Made by a program: the position numbers and the translations under genes
In this document: piece by piece, positions 23,534 to 31,633 of the stretch
Numbering within the stretch: the first letter of the stretch is position 1
Layout of the letters: the number at the start of each line of letters is the position of its first letter
Notes under the pieces: model-generated
What the model was told of the DNA's origin: nothing
What the model saw: the letters and a program-made list of their open reading frames with translations, nothing else
Databases searched by the model: none
Assembly: GCA_904501975.1 (NCBI GenBank)
Contig: CAJGCZ010000004.1
Span: 1 to 64,000, forward strand
DNA: 64,000 nt
DNA from: an uncultured Akkermansia sp.
GTDB taxonomy: Bacteria; Verrucomicrobiota; Verrucomicrobiia; Verrucomicrobiales; Akkermansiaceae
Reading direction: 5' to 3'

Positions 23534-23989
23534 TTACAGAAGAGGGAATTCTTGGGTGATGATACGAGCGTACGTCTGCGTGATGCAGATACCAACCTTT
23601 TCCATGTGGGCAATGCGCTTGAGTATCTCCTCGTGCGGTACAGACATGTCTGTAGGAACATACTTGAGGCGGTAGTATACGTACCCGCCATCCGGATCAA
23701 GCAATAACTGCCCCTCCTGAAGGTTTGCATTCAGAGTCAACAGCAGGAGACCGAGTTCCTGTTGATGCTCCTTAGCGATGCGAGAGCAGAAATGTACGTC
23801 GAATACCAAGCTGCTAGGCTCTTGCAGCTCTGTGAACATAAATGTGCAGGGCATGCCGGTTGCATCGATGGGCAAGTAGGCCAAGCCGATTTTCTCAGCC
23901 GCAGGCCCCATGGTTACCCATTGGTAATCCTCATTGCGGCTGAGCAAATGCTGACGCACCAGTGCCAGTAAATTAATTTTTTCAGACAT
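23534..23989 (-). CDS. YbjN-domain-like protein
   Basis: This 151-aa cytoplasmic protein has the layout of YbjN-like proteins (type III secretion chaperone-like fold): an N-terminal helix, a central sheet with FDVHFCSRI, the helix LGLLLLTLNANLQEGQL, then DPDGGYVYYRLKYV and a long C-terminal helix. The family has been linked to stress tolerance and motility in enterobacteria without a known mechanism. It precedes fabI and shares its promoter. Confidence 0.6.
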   Translation of the reverse strand: MSEKINLLALVRQHLLSRNEDYQWVTMGPAAEKIGLAYLPIDATGMPCTFMFTELQEPSSLVFDVHFCSRIAKEHQQELGLLLLTLNANLQEGQLLLDPDGGYVYYRLKYVPTDMSVPHEEILKRIAHMEKVGICITQTYARIITQEFPLL

Positions 23990-24047
23990 AATGATTGAGA
24001 AAAGTTTACGGGCTCACGGAACACGCTGCAGCCCTCTGCTGAGTATT

Positions 24048-24076
24048 ATATTACACAGAAGTTCGAGTATAGTCAA
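24048..24076 (-). promoter_or_regulatory. Promoter of the YbjN-like gene and fabI
   Basis: TTGACT (24071-24076) and TAATAT (24048-24053) are 17 bases apart on the minus strand. The predicted leader is about 50 bases, longer than most here. Confidence 0.6.
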
Positions 24077-24110
24077 GAAAATGTGTCAGGAAAATTAAAT
24101 CCTGAGCAAT

Positions 24111-24581
24111 TTACTTGGCATAATACAGTTGAGTCATCTTATTGGTGATAGACTCAAATGCGGCCATTTCTTCTTCTGTAATGTTCACGGCAAGGCGGTC
24201 TAACTCCGCCTCCATGCGGGCATTGACGTTGTGGCACACCTCTTCACCCTTATCGGAAAGTCGAATGCAAATAGCGCGTCTGTCTTCCGGGTTGGGGTTT
24301 CTCTCAAAAAAGCCCTTATTCACCATGGTTTCCACCAGCAAGGAGGTGGCAGGTACCGTCATGTTGAGGTGGGCGGCGAGAGTTTTAAGCGAGATACCTT
24401 GTGGGCAATCCTTGGTCAGAATGCGAATCTGAGCAATGGCTGTACCTTGGCGCAGTGTCAGGCCCAGCATTTTTTCAAGGTGTTCGGCAGGTGTCTGTTT
24501 GAATGTGTCGCGGCGCACGTCGTCTGTGAAGTTCAGGAACTTCATAATGGTGTCGTGCGGTTGTGTCGGGAGAGATTCCAT
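24111..24581 (-). CDS. MarR-family transcriptional regulator
   Basis: This 156-aa winged-helix repressor-type protein binds DNA as a dimer. The helix-turn-helix is SLKTLAAHLNMTVPATSLLV and the wing includes RNPNPEDRRAICIRLSDKG, where DRR is the family signature. Flanking helices form the dimer interface. The ligand is unknown. The frame is open for 25 codons further upstream, but those codons contain the -35/-10 elements and an inverted repeat, so I start at the ATG at 24581. Autoregulation is suggested by the inverted repeat. No target gene is adjacent on a shared transcript: eno lies upstream and ends in its own terminator. Confidence 0.9.
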   Translation of the reverse strand: MESLPTQPHDTIMKFLNFTDDVRRDTFKQTPAEHLEKMLGLTLRQGTAIAQIRILTKDCPQGISLKTLAAHLNMTVPATSLLVETMVNKGFFERNPNPEDRRAICIRLSDKGEEVCHNVNARMEAELDRLAVNITEEEMAAFESITNKMTQLYYAK

Positions 24582-24587
24582 GCGGCA

Positions 24588-24616
24588 AGTATAGTGTTTC
24601 TTTACTGTCTTGTCCA
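24588..24616 (-). promoter_or_regulatory. marR promoter
   Basis: On the minus strand TGGACA (24611-24616) and TATACT (24588-24593) have a 17-base spacer. Six bases then separate the -10 from the ATG at 24581, which predicts a leaderless mRNA. Confidence 0.7.
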
Positions 24617-24621
24617 GTAAA
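24601..24621. promoter_or_regulatory. Probable MarR operator
   Basis: TTTACTG-TCTTGTC-CAGTAAA is a perfect 7+7+7 inverted repeat. It covers the -35 hexamer of the marR promoter, where a bound dimer would block RNA polymerase. Its assignment to this MarR protein is inferred from position. Confidence 0.6.
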
Positions 24622-24679
24622 ATAATTATGATAACACAATTATTACGTAACGCCAAATGTTATTGAGAGGAATATGAGG

Positions 24680-24713
24680 AAGAAAAGAGAGCTATGGCGA
24701 GCCGCCATAGCTC
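24680..24713 (-). terminator. eno terminator
   Basis: GAGCTATGGCG and CGCCATAGCTC pair perfectly around a 3-base loop (24689-24713) and are followed on the minus strand by TCTTTTCTT. Confidence 0.85.
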
Positions 24714-24734
24714 CCGTGTAAGTTTTGCGCCTTA

Positions 24735-26006
24735 TTAGCAGCCGTATACAGCCGCGTTGCCGAGCTGCTCTTCGATTCGCAACAGTCGATTGTATTTTGC
24801 CAATCGGTCTGCGCGCGAAAGGGAACCGGTCTTGATTTGGCCTGCGTTCGTTGCCACAGCCAAGTCGGCAATGAAGGAGTCTTCGGTTTCTCCGCTTCGG
24901 TGTGAGATGACCGCTGTATAGCCATTGGTGGTAGCTAAGCGCACGGCTTCAAAGGTCTCACTGAGGCTGCCGATTTGGTTGAGCTTGACAAGGATTGAGT
25001 TGGCCACGCCTCGCTCAATACCTTGCTTGAGGAAGTCTGTGTTGGTGACGAAGAGGTCATCGCCTACGAGCTGGCAGCGATTGCCGATGCTGTCAGTCAG
25101 GTGCTTCCAGCCGTCCCAGTCATTTTCTGCGCAGCCATCCTCAATCGAAATAATCGGGTAACGATTAATCAAATCCGAATAGTAGGCGGTGAGTTCTGTT
25201 GCTGTCAGCTTGTCACCTGTGCTCTTCTTGAAGACATACAAGCCGCTTTCCGGGTCATAGAACTCTGAGGAGGCTACGTCCAGAGCAAGGAATACATCTT
25301 TTCCGGGTTCATATCCGGCATCCGTAATGGCAGTCACGATAGCATCCAGCGCAGCATCGGCACTCTTCAGGTTGGGTGCATAACCGCCTTCGTCTCCCAC
25401 GGCTGTGCTGAGGCCGGACTTACGCAAGACGTTTGCCAAGGCGTGGAACACCTCTGCACCGCAGCGCAGTGCTTCTCTGTAGGTAGGAATCCCCTTGGGG
25501 ATAATCATGAACTCCTGGAAGTCAATCGGAGCATCCGAGTGTGCACCGGCGTTCAGTACGTTCATCATCGGTACCGGCAGAATGTGGGCATTCGGTCCGC
25601 CGAGGTAACGATAAAGCGGCTGCCCTACGGCTTGGGCTGCGGCTCGTGCCGTTGCCAGGGAGATGGCAAGAACTGCGTTGGCCCCCACGCGAGACTTATT
25701 GACTGTGCCATCAATCTCGCGCATGCGGTTGTCTACGGTTATTTGCTCGGTTGCATCCAAGCCTACAAGCCCCGCGGCCAACTCGGTGTTGGCAAAGGTA
25801 ACAGCCTTTTGTACACCTTTACCACGGTAGCGTGCTTTGTCGCCGTCGCGCAGTTCGCAGGCTTCGTGTTCTCCGGTGGATGCGCCGCTGGGTACGCTGG
25901 CTAACCCTACAGCTCCTCCTTCAAGCCATACTTCTGCTTCTACGGTCGGGTTCCCTCGGGAGTCCAGCACCTCGCGGGCTACGATTTTGTTGATTGCTGT
26001 TTTCAT
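24735..26006 (-). CDS. eno: Enolase
   Basis: Enolase interconverts 2-phosphoglycerate and phosphoenolpyruvate. The 423-aa protein has the N-terminal ARE-V-LDSRGNPTVEAEV, the loop SVPSGASTGEHEA, the metal ligands in LALDVASSEFYD, ISIEDGCAENDW and VGDDLFVTN, the signature ILVKLNQIGSLSETFEA and the active-site SHRSGETEDSFIADLAV. All key residues are present. It is a single-gene unit with its own promoter and terminator. Confidence 0.97.
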   Translation of the reverse strand: MKTAINKIVAREVLDSRGNPTVEAEVWLEGGAVGLASVPSGASTGEHEACELRDGDKARYRGKGVQKAVTFANTELAAGLVGLDATEQITVDNRMREIDGTVNKSRVGANAVLAISLATARAAAQAVGQPLYRYLGGPNAHILPVPMMNVLNAGAHSDAPIDFQEFMIIPKGIPTYREALRCGAEVFHALANVLRKSGLSTAVGDEGGYAPNLKSADAALDAIVTAITDAGYEPGKDVFLALDVASSEFYDPESGLYVFKKSTGDKLTATELTAYYSDLINRYPIISIEDGCAENDWDGWKHLTDSIGNRCQLVGDDLFVTNTDFLKQGIERGVANSILVKLNQIGSLSETFEAVRLATTNGYTAVISHRSGETEDSFIADLAVATNAGQIKTGSLSRADRLAKYNRLLRIEEQLGNAAVYGC

Positions 26007-26058
26007 CGTACGTGTTGTTTTGTTGTTGAAATTAGGAAAGACTAACTTTGTTGCGGAG

Positions 26059-26086
26059 ATTATATCTCCAAAATTAAAAAATGCAA
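26059..26086 (-). promoter_or_regulatory. eno promoter with palindromic -10 region
   Basis: On the minus strand TTGCAT (26081-26086) and a perfect TATAAT (26059-26064) are 16 bases apart. The -10 lies inside GGAGAT-TAT-ATCTCC (26055-26069), a perfect palindrome that may be an operator. GACTAACTTT occurs on each side (about 26039-26049 and 26102-26111). Confidence 0.6.
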
Positions 26087-26123
26087 GAAAAATATTAGCT
26101 ACGACTAACTTTTTTTCTATAAA

Positions 26124-26155
26124 AAAGGCCGATTATTGAAAAACCGGCCTTAAAA
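26124..26155 (-). terminator. def terminator
   Basis: AAGGCCG and CGGCCTT form a stem with A-runs before and T/A-runs after, just past the def stop codon on the minus strand. Confidence 0.85.
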
Positions 26156-26160
26156 AACAA

Positions 26161-26721
26161 TTAATAGCCCTCAGCGAGTCTCTTAAGCTTCTTTTTAAGC
26201 GTAATTTTAGCGGCAGAGGAAACGCGGTCTACGAAAAGGTAGCCATTGAGGTGGTCGCATTCATGTTGCAGGCAACGGGCAAGCAAGCCCCCGCAATCCA
26301 CCTCGAGAACAGAACCGTCAAGCTGGGGCAGGGTGGCCTTCACATGGTCAGGGCGAGCAACATTAGCGCGAATGTTACGTACACTAAGGCAACCCTCAGT
26401 GAAAAGGAACTGCTTGCCGTAGGGTTCAATGGTAGGATTAATAAATACCAGCGGCATGATATCGCGGATAGGCTTCACCTCGCCATTAACGGTAGCCATT
26501 TCAGGTTCTGCATCCTCTTCTTCTTCGTCTTCAGGGATGTCAATAACAACCAGACGAATATTATGACCAACCTGGGGTGCAGCAAGACCGATACCGTTGG
26601 CTTCATACATGGTCTCAAGCATATCGGCAACGAGCTGCTTTAATGAATCGTCTACTTGCTCCACGGGGGCACATTGAACGCGGAGTACCGGATTACCGTA
26701 TTGTGTAATGGGAAGAATCAT
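26161..26721 (-). CDS. def: Peptide deformylase
   Basis: This enzyme removes the formyl group from nascent protein N-termini. Its three metal-site motifs are intact: GIGLAAPQVG near residue 44, EGCLS near 130 and QHECDH (the HExxH zinc motif) near 160. An acidic insert (DEEEEDAEPEM) of about 25 residues sits between motifs 1 and 2 and makes the protein slightly longer than usual. It is divergent from hisG. Confidence 0.96.
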   Translation of the reverse strand: MILPITQYGNPVLRVQCAPVEQVDDSLKQLVADMLETMYEANGIGLAAPQVGHNIRLVVIDIPEDEEEEDAEPEMATVNGEVKPIRDIMPLVFINPTIEPYGKQFLFTEGCLSVRNIRANVARPDHVKATLPQLDGSVLEVDCGGLLARCLQHECDHLNGYLFVDRVSSAAKITLKKKLKRLAEGY

Positions 26722-26735
26722 GATTGTCTACAGCG

Positions 26736-26764
26736 ATTCTAGGCCTAGCACTTGGCATTGTCAA
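26736..26764 (-). promoter_or_regulatory. def promoter
   Basis: A perfect TTGACA (26759-26764) and TAGAAT (26736-26741) have a 17-base spacer on the minus strand. The ATG follows the -10 by 14 bases, giving a leader of about 8 bases with no room for a Shine-Dalgarno sequence. Confidence 0.8.
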
Positions 26765-26818
26765 GAATAAACAACGGCCTATATGCCCGGTATATTTGTG
26801 TGTTGACGCAGAAAAAGC

Positions 26819-26847
26819 GAGACAAAACAAGTGAAATAGCCTAGAAT
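26819..26847 (+). promoter_or_regulatory. Possible hisG promoter
   Basis: GAGACA (26819-26824) and TAGAAT (26842-26847) are 17 bases apart. A leader of about 40 bases would follow. The -35 is weak. Confidence 0.45.
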
Positions 26848-26893
26848 ACGCGCGCCTAAACGGGTGGTAATTCAAATCGACAATTGATATAAA

Positions 26894-27748
26894 ATGAAAC
26901 TGAGAATAGCAGTACAGTCAAAAGGACGTCTGAATGAAGACACCATGAGTATCCTGAACGAGGCCGGTATTGGCGTACCCGGCACAAAGCGCACCTTATT
27001 GGTATCTGCACGCAAGTTCCCGATGGAGGTATTATATCTGCGCGATGATGATATTCCGGAAACGGTGACCGATGGCGTTGCAGATATTGGCGTTGTGGGG
27101 CTTAACGAATATTTGGAGCGCGAAGGCGATGCCGATATTGTGAAGAATCTCGGTTTTGGTGGTTGCCGTTTGAGCATTGCAATCCCCAAAGAACATGAAT
27201 ATACCGGCCCGCAATGGTTAGAGGGACGCCGTATTGCTACATCTTACCCCGTCATTTTACGCCGTTGGCTCAAAGAGCAGGGCGTATCTGCTCATATTCA
27301 CGTGATTACCGGTTCGGTAGAAATTTCTACCGGCATTGGTTTGGCGGATGCCATTTTCGATATTGTGAGCAGCGGTGCAACGCTGGTTAGCAATAATCTG
27401 AAGGAGGTGGAAGTAGTATTGGAGAGTGAAGCCGTTCTCATTGCGCACAAGAATCTGCCGGAGGAGAAACGCGCCATTCTTGAGCAATTGTTGTTCCGCA
27501 TGGATGCCGTTATGACGGCAGCTGATAAGCGCTACGTACTCATGAATGCGCCGAAGGCTTGTGTGGAGAATATCATTGCTGTATTGCCCGGTATCAAGAG
27601 CCCTACCATCATGCCTTTGGCTCAGGAGGATTGGTGCAGCATCCACACTGTGTTGGATGAGCAGTGCTTCTGGGAAATTATCGGTAAGCTCAAAGAGGCC
27701 GGAGCACAAGGTATTTTGGTGCTGCCGATTGAGAAGATGATTATGTAA
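26894..27748 (+). CDS. hisG: ATP phosphoribosyltransferase, long form
   Basis: HisG condenses ATP and PRPP in the first step of histidine synthesis. At 284 aa this is the long, self-sufficient form. The catalytic domain begins LRIAVQSKGRLNEDT and includes VADIGVVGLNEYLE and the PRPP loop GSVEISTGIGLADAI. The C-terminal regulatory domain ends with GILVLPIEKMIM, as in enzymes inhibited by histidine and not needing HisZ. HisIE follows 20 bases downstream. Confidence 0.96.
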   Translation: MKLRIAVQSKGRLNEDTMSILNEAGIGVPGTKRTLLVSARKFPMEVLYLRDDDIPETVTDGVADIGVVGLNEYLEREGDADIVKNLGFGGCRLSIAIPKEHEYTGPQWLEGRRIATSYPVILRRWLKEQGVSAHIHVITGSVEISTGIGLADAIFDIVSSGATLVSNNLKEVEVVLESEAVLIAHKNLPEEKRAILEQLLFRMDAVMTAADKRYVLMNAPKACVENIIAVLPGIKSPTIMPLAQEDWCSIHTVLDEQCFWEIIGKLKEAGAQGILVLPIEKMIM

Positions 27749-27768
27749 CCACTACACTTTAAGTTTGC

Positions 27769-28383
27769 ATGAATATTAATTTTGAAAAATGCGGAGGCCT
27801 TGTTCCGGCAATCATTCAGGATTCTGTCACCGGTAAGGTGCTGATGCTGGGTTACATGAATGAGGAATCTTTTGCGAAAACGCAAGAGAGTGGTCGCGTC
27901 TGTTTCTATAGTCGCACCCGTCAATGCCTGTGGACCAAAGGCGAAACCAGTGGAAATTATCTTAATGTGGTAAGCATTAAAGCTGATTGCGACCAAGATA
28001 CGCTGTTGATTCAGGTGAAACCCTGCGGCCCCGTCTGCCATACCGGTACGGATACATGCTGGGGTGAGGAAAATCAACCCAATGTACTGCATTTCCTGAC
28101 TGAGTTGCAGGATTTTATCAACAAACGCCATGAGGAAATGCCCGAGGGCTCCTATACCACATCTCTCTTTAAGGATGGCGTGAACCGCATGGCTCAAAAA
28201 GTGGGTGAAGAGGCATTGGAGGCTTGTATCGAAGCCTGCAATGGCACGAATGAGCGTCTGGTCTATGAGGCTTCTGATATGCTCTACCACCTGATAGTTC
28301 TGTTGACCTCCAAGGGGCTTCGTATTGAGCAAGTCATAGAAGAACTGGCTTCTCGCCACAATCCCGGTTGGAAGAAACACTGA
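27769..28383 (+). CDS. hisIE: Phosphoribosyl-AMP cyclohydrolase / phosphoribosyl-ATP pyrophosphatase
   Basis: This is a bifunctional fusion for histidine steps 2 and 3. The N-terminal HisI domain has the zinc cysteines in VKPCGPVCHTG and CWGEE, plus SRTRQCLWTKGETSGN. The C-terminal HisE domain has YTTSLFKDGVNRMAQKVGEE and the helix with ASDMLYHLIVLL. The length of 204 aa is normal. It forms an operon with hisG; the other his genes are elsewhere. Confidence 0.96.
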   Translation: MNINFEKCGGLVPAIIQDSVTGKVLMLGYMNEESFAKTQESGRVCFYSRTRQCLWTKGETSGNYLNVVSIKADCDQDTLLIQVKPCGPVCHTGTDTCWGEENQPNVLHFLTELQDFINKRHEEMPEGSYTTSLFKDGVNRMAQKVGEEALEACIEACNGTNERLVYEASDMLYHLIVLLTSKGLRIEQVIEELASRHNPGWKKH

Positions 28384-28400
28384 TTTTTTTTCATGATATG

Positions 28401-28444
28401 TAAAGCCCTCTTCCTTTGATGATGAGAAGGGAGAGGGCTTTTTA
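28401..28444 (+). terminator. hisG-hisIE terminator
   Basis: AAAGCCCTCTTCCTT pairs with AAGGGAGAGGGCTTT (one mismatch) and is followed by a T-rich run. Confidence 0.9.
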
Positions 28445-28467
28445 TATCGTCAGCGCTGCAAATAATC

Positions 28468-28496
28468 TTGCAGTCTGCTCTATCATTTGGCATAAT
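28468..28496 (+). promoter_or_regulatory. Promoter of the C39-like protease gene
   Basis: TTGCAG (28468-28473) and CATAAT (28491-28496) are 17 bases apart. The ATG at 28508 is 11 bases past the -10. Confidence 0.55.
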
Positions 28497-28507
28497 ACAA
28501 GCGTTAG

Positions 28508-29731
28508 ATGTCTATTTTCATGAAGTTCCATCCTATAGCAACCTGCCTTACGTTTTCTTTGGTCTGCCCCCCGCTTATTGCAAATGACCTGACAGATGCC
28601 GTGGCATCCGGTGCCTTGTGGCAAAAAGACAGAGATACGATTTGTTCAACAGATTTTGTTGGCATTCGTTATGCTCCTATTGATAATTATTCCGTACGCC
28701 TCTTGCCGCGTCTGGAAATAACCCAAGCTGAAGGTGAGGTGACACGCACGTTGCTCAAGAAAAGCCGTTTAACCATCAACACACTTGAGTTTGGAGAAAC
28801 GCTCGTGCAATGGGATGAGCAGATGAATACCCACAACATGGAAGCTTGGATTTATAACCGTGGAGATGATGGTGAAATTACCCAAGCCATGTTTAATAAT
28901 ATCCTCTTTAACGCCATCGTAGAATTGAGCAAGATGACGGGCGATGAGGAGCATGTCATAGCTTTCCGCGGCATGGGGGATGTGAATCATGTTGCGGTTA
29001 CCGGGTTGAATGATTGGACATGGGTGTGGGATAACGGCGCCATGCTGTTAGAGGCCTCTGCCTCCGAGCTGCCGGACGGCTCTGTTCGCCCCGAGTTTAT
29101 TCGCCTTAAAATGGGTGCCAATGTGCAAGCTATTGCCACCGGTGACGGCGATAATATTGCCACAAAAAAGGTGCTCAAGAACAATGTTGTTCGCAATCGT
29201 AACACGAATGATGTTTGTATTCCTTCCGTGCAGATGGTGGACCAAGGGACAAAAGGCTATTGCCTGCCTGCTACGGTAGCCCGTGTTTTTGCCTATTACG
29301 GAATGGATGCTGTGGATCAGCACGCCTTGGCTCAGTTGTTTAAAACTGATGCGCAGAAAGGTACCTACGAGGCGATGATGTACGAGGGCTTAACGGGTAT
29401 CAGCAAAAGGTTTAACTTCCGTTTGGTTTCGCATCCTTGTGTTGGCAGCAACCAGACCAATAACGATTGGTTGCCTATTATTCGCCGTAGTATTGACGAT
29501 GGACTCCCCTTAATTTGGGGTGTGCAGCTTGGCATTGTGAAGGAAGCCGGTATCCCGAATGGTTATGGAGAAGATAGCGGGCACATGCGCCTGATTATCG
29601 GCTATAACAATCACACGAAGGAAATTCTGTACACAGATTCATGGGGGGCCGGTCATGAGCTCAAGAGAATGTCTGTTCGCGATGCCGCAAAGATTTCTTT
29701 TTCTCTCTACACGTTGGTGCCCACTAAATAA
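28508..29731 (+). CDS. Exported C39-like cysteine protease
   Basis: This 407-aa protein has an N-terminal signal peptide ending near LIAND and a C-terminal papain-like domain of the C39-like type. The catalytic Cys is in QGTKGYCLPATVARVFAYYG, where the Gln forms the oxyanion hole. The His is in SGHMRLIIGYNN and the Asp follows in YTDSWG. The first 210 residues of the mature part are unassigned. Without a fused transporter it is more likely a periplasmic or surface peptidase than a bacteriocin processor. It is 9 bases before the Pro/Glu-rich gene. An ATG four codons in is an alternative start; I kept the first because it matches the promoter position. Confidence 0.78.
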   Translation: MSIFMKFHPIATCLTFSLVCPPLIANDLTDAVASGALWQKDRDTICSTDFVGIRYAPIDNYSVRLLPRLEITQAEGEVTRTLLKKSRLTINTLEFGETLVQWDEQMNTHNMEAWIYNRGDDGEITQAMFNNILFNAIVELSKMTGDEEHVIAFRGMGDVNHVAVTGLNDWTWVWDNGAMLLEASASELPDGSVRPEFIRLKMGANVQAIATGDGDNIATKKVLKNNVVRNRNTNDVCIPSVQMVDQGTKGYCLPATVARVFAYYGMDAVDQHALAQLFKTDAQKGTYEAMMYEGLTGISKRFNFRLVSHPCVGSNQTNNDWLPIIRRSIDDGLPLIWGVQLGIVKEAGIPNGYGEDSGHMRLIIGYNNHTKEILYTDSWGAGHELKRMSVRDAAKISFSLYTLVPTK

Positions 29732-29740
29732 ACTGAGGTT

Positions 29741-30313
29741 ATGGCTCGAAAAGGACGCAGAAAAGCTACACGTATACGCAAGGTAAAGCGCCATACGCCA
29801 TTTGTTTGGTTGCTTTGTATTGCTGCATTGTTCGGTTTGGTCTTATGTGTGCTGCCTCGCGCAGAGGAAAAGCCGGCTGCCCCAACAACCATTAAAAAGG
29901 CGACACCAAAGCCTAAAAAGAAGCAGAATCCTAAACCTGAGCCGGTTGCAGAACCTTTGCCGGAGCCGGAGCCCGAAGTGGTAGCTCCTGCGGAAGAAAC
30001 GCCGGCTGAGCCGGAGGTGGAGCCCGAGCCGGAACCTGCAACAGTTGTTCCGGAAGAAGAGACTCCGGAGCAAGCTCCTGAGCCGGAAGAAGAACCGGAG
30101 CCTGAACCCGAGGAGGAAGAGCCGACTGCGCCGTCAGAGGTGAAGCAGGTAGATTGTGATATGGGAACCCGCACGTTGGTCTTTACCCCTGATCCTCAGG
30201 AAAATCAACGTATTTTAGAGGACTACATTGATCAGGTAAAGTCGTCCTATCAATCAGGTGAATACCCGCACATTATTGACCAGCGAGCAGAGGCAAACAA
30301 AGAGCTCAAGTAG
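29741..30313 (+). CDS. Pro/Glu-rich single-pass membrane protein
   Basis: This 190-aa protein has a very basic N-terminus, one membrane helix (FVWLLCIAALFGLVLCVL, about residues 21-38), a Lys/Pro stretch and about 80 residues of repeated PEPE/EEPE units, then a short folded C-terminal part with FTPDPQENQRILEDYI. The layout resembles the TonB anchor and linker, but the TonB C-terminal domain is missing. The rod-like linker probably spans the periplasm. The partner is unknown. It is cotranscribed with the C39-like protease. Confidence 0.65.
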   Translation: MARKGRRKATRIRKVKRHTPFVWLLCIAALFGLVLCVLPRAEEKPAAPTTIKKATPKPKKKQNPKPEPVAEPLPEPEPEVVAPAEETPAEPEVEPEPEPATVVPEEETPEQAPEPEEEPEPEPEEEEPTAPSEVKQVDCDMGTRTLVFTPDPQENQRILEDYIDQVKSSYQSGEYPHIIDQRAEANKELK

Positions 30314-30365
30314 GCGTGGCTGTCCCGGTGCTTTGTTTTCATTGTGTCTTCTTCTCTAATTTCTC

Positions 30366-30394
30366 TTTACACCTCAGAAGGCGCGTGATACATT
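30366..30394 (+). promoter_or_regulatory. Promoter of the transglutaminase-like lipoprotein gene
   Basis: TTTACA (30366-30371) and TACATT (30389-30394) are 17 bases apart. Six bases then lead to the ATG at 30401, so a leaderless transcript is predicted. Confidence 0.55.
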
Positions 30395-30400
30395 GATTTC

Positions 30401-31549
30401 ATGAAGAAGGGACTGCCCGGAACTGCTTTCATGGTGAGCTGCTCGGTTATTTTGGCGAGCTGCTCATCTGTCGATATGCAGCATGCAAGCCCTCCTGATG
30501 AAGCATTGCCGTCCGTTGCTTATCGTGTACCCAAGTCGGCGGAGGTTTCGGAGAATCAGCGTGTTGTTTCTCCTTCTCATGCGGCTTCCGTGTGCCGCCG
30601 TCAGTTGGAATGTTTAGCTCCCTCCTTTTCCATTATCATGGATTACGGGGATTCCTGCCGCGGCAGTGTGTCGCAGCACATGTCTGCGTTAGCAGAGGAT
30701 ATGCTGGAGAGCGGATTAGCCGTTGCGGTATCCATGGAAAGCCGTGGCAAAAAAATTACGTTTACTCCGGTATATTCGGATTGCATGCTCATGTTGCGGG
30801 CCTTCCATGAGCCTTCATTCCGCCGCACCCTACCGCCTGCTTATCAACAGGCTTTAAACAAAGCTGTTGATATTGTAAATCAGGTGTGTGAGCGCTACCG
30901 GTCCGATTATGAGCGTGCTGTGGCGTTGCACGATTATCTGGCTCTCCATTGCCGATATGATGCCGATTTGGGAGCGGCTGCACAGGCGGATGCAACCTCA
31001 AAACTCCTGCTTGAGGGGCGAGCTGTTTGCGATGGCTATGCACACGCCTATGGTATGCTGTTGAGCATGGCCGGTATTGAGAACCGCTTTGTCATAGGCA
31101 AGGGCGATGGTATTGAGCATATTTGGAATCTGGTGAAGCTGGATAACCAATGGGTGCATGTTGATGTGACGTATGACGACCCCAAACCGGATAAGAATGG
31201 TCGAGTGTTACATTCATATTTCGGTATACCGGATTCGTTGATTGCCAATAATCATTCGTGGAATCGCTTGGAGGTGCCGACGGCGAATGCCGATAAGCTT
31301 TATTATCCTTTCTATCGAGGCTACCATTTTTCCACTGTGCGCGATTTGCTGACGTGGGCCTCCGGTAATCGGCAAGGGCACGATTGGAATCTGACGGTTG
31401 TGGTGGATGAGCTGCGCACCTTGCGCTCCGATGCCGCCATTTATCGCCGAGTCAATGATGCTGTGCGCTATGTCGGCTCGTTCCAATTGAGTTCCATTGC
31501 TATTGATGACGGGCTACCCGGCACCATTTATTGTACATTCTCGGATTGA
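30401..31549 (+). CDS. Transglutaminase-like lipoprotein
   Basis: This is a lipoprotein (lipobox ILASC near residue 21) with a transglutaminase/protease-like domain. The catalytic triad is visible: Cys in GRAVCDGYAHAYGMLL near residue 211, His in GIEHIWNLVKLD near 244 and Asp in HVDVTYDDP near 259. Such domains act as peptidases or amide-transfer enzymes at the cell surface. The N-terminal 150 residues contain several cysteines and no known domain. It follows the C39-like protease unit but has its own promoter. Confidence 0.85.
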   Translation: MKKGLPGTAFMVSCSVILASCSSVDMQHASPPDEALPSVAYRVPKSAEVSENQRVVSPSHAASVCRRQLECLAPSFSIIMDYGDSCRGSVSQHMSALAEDMLESGLAVAVSMESRGKKITFTPVYSDCMLMLRAFHEPSFRRTLPPAYQQALNKAVDIVNQVCERYRSDYERAVALHDYLALHCRYDADLGAAAQADATSKLLLEGRAVCDGYAHAYGMLLSMAGIENRFVIGKGDGIEHIWNLVKLDNQWVHVDVTYDDPKPDKNGRVLHSYFGIPDSLIANNHSWNRLEVPTANADKLYYPFYRGYHFSTVRDLLTWASGNRQGHDWNLTVVVDELRTLRSDAAIYRRVNDAVRYVGSFQLSSIAIDDGLPGTIYCTFSD

Positions 31550-31566
31550 TATCGCCGCAAAATCGC

Positions 31567-31588
31567 ATTAACCCGGTTCGGTTAATGG
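31567..31588. repeat. Inverted repeat upstream of lepA
   Basis: CATTAACC and GGTTAATG form an 8-bp stem 8 bases before the lepA -35. It could be a weak terminator of the preceding gene or an operator. No T-tract follows. Confidence 0.4.
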
Positions 31589-31595
31589 AATTGGC

Positions 31596-31624
31596 TTGAC
31601 AAATTGTTAAAAGGTGCGTATAGT
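31596..31624 (+). promoter_or_regulatory. lepA promoter
   Basis: A perfect TTGACA (31596-31601) and TATAGT (31619-31624) are 17 bases apart. The family start codon is 9 bases past the -10, so the leader is 0-3 bases. Confidence 0.8.
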
Positions 31625-31633
31625 TTCGCGCGC

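Noticed and set aside
29741..30313. TonB protein
   Set aside because: It has a membrane helix and a Pro/Glu linker but lacks the TonB C-terminal domain, and no exbB/exbD is nearby.
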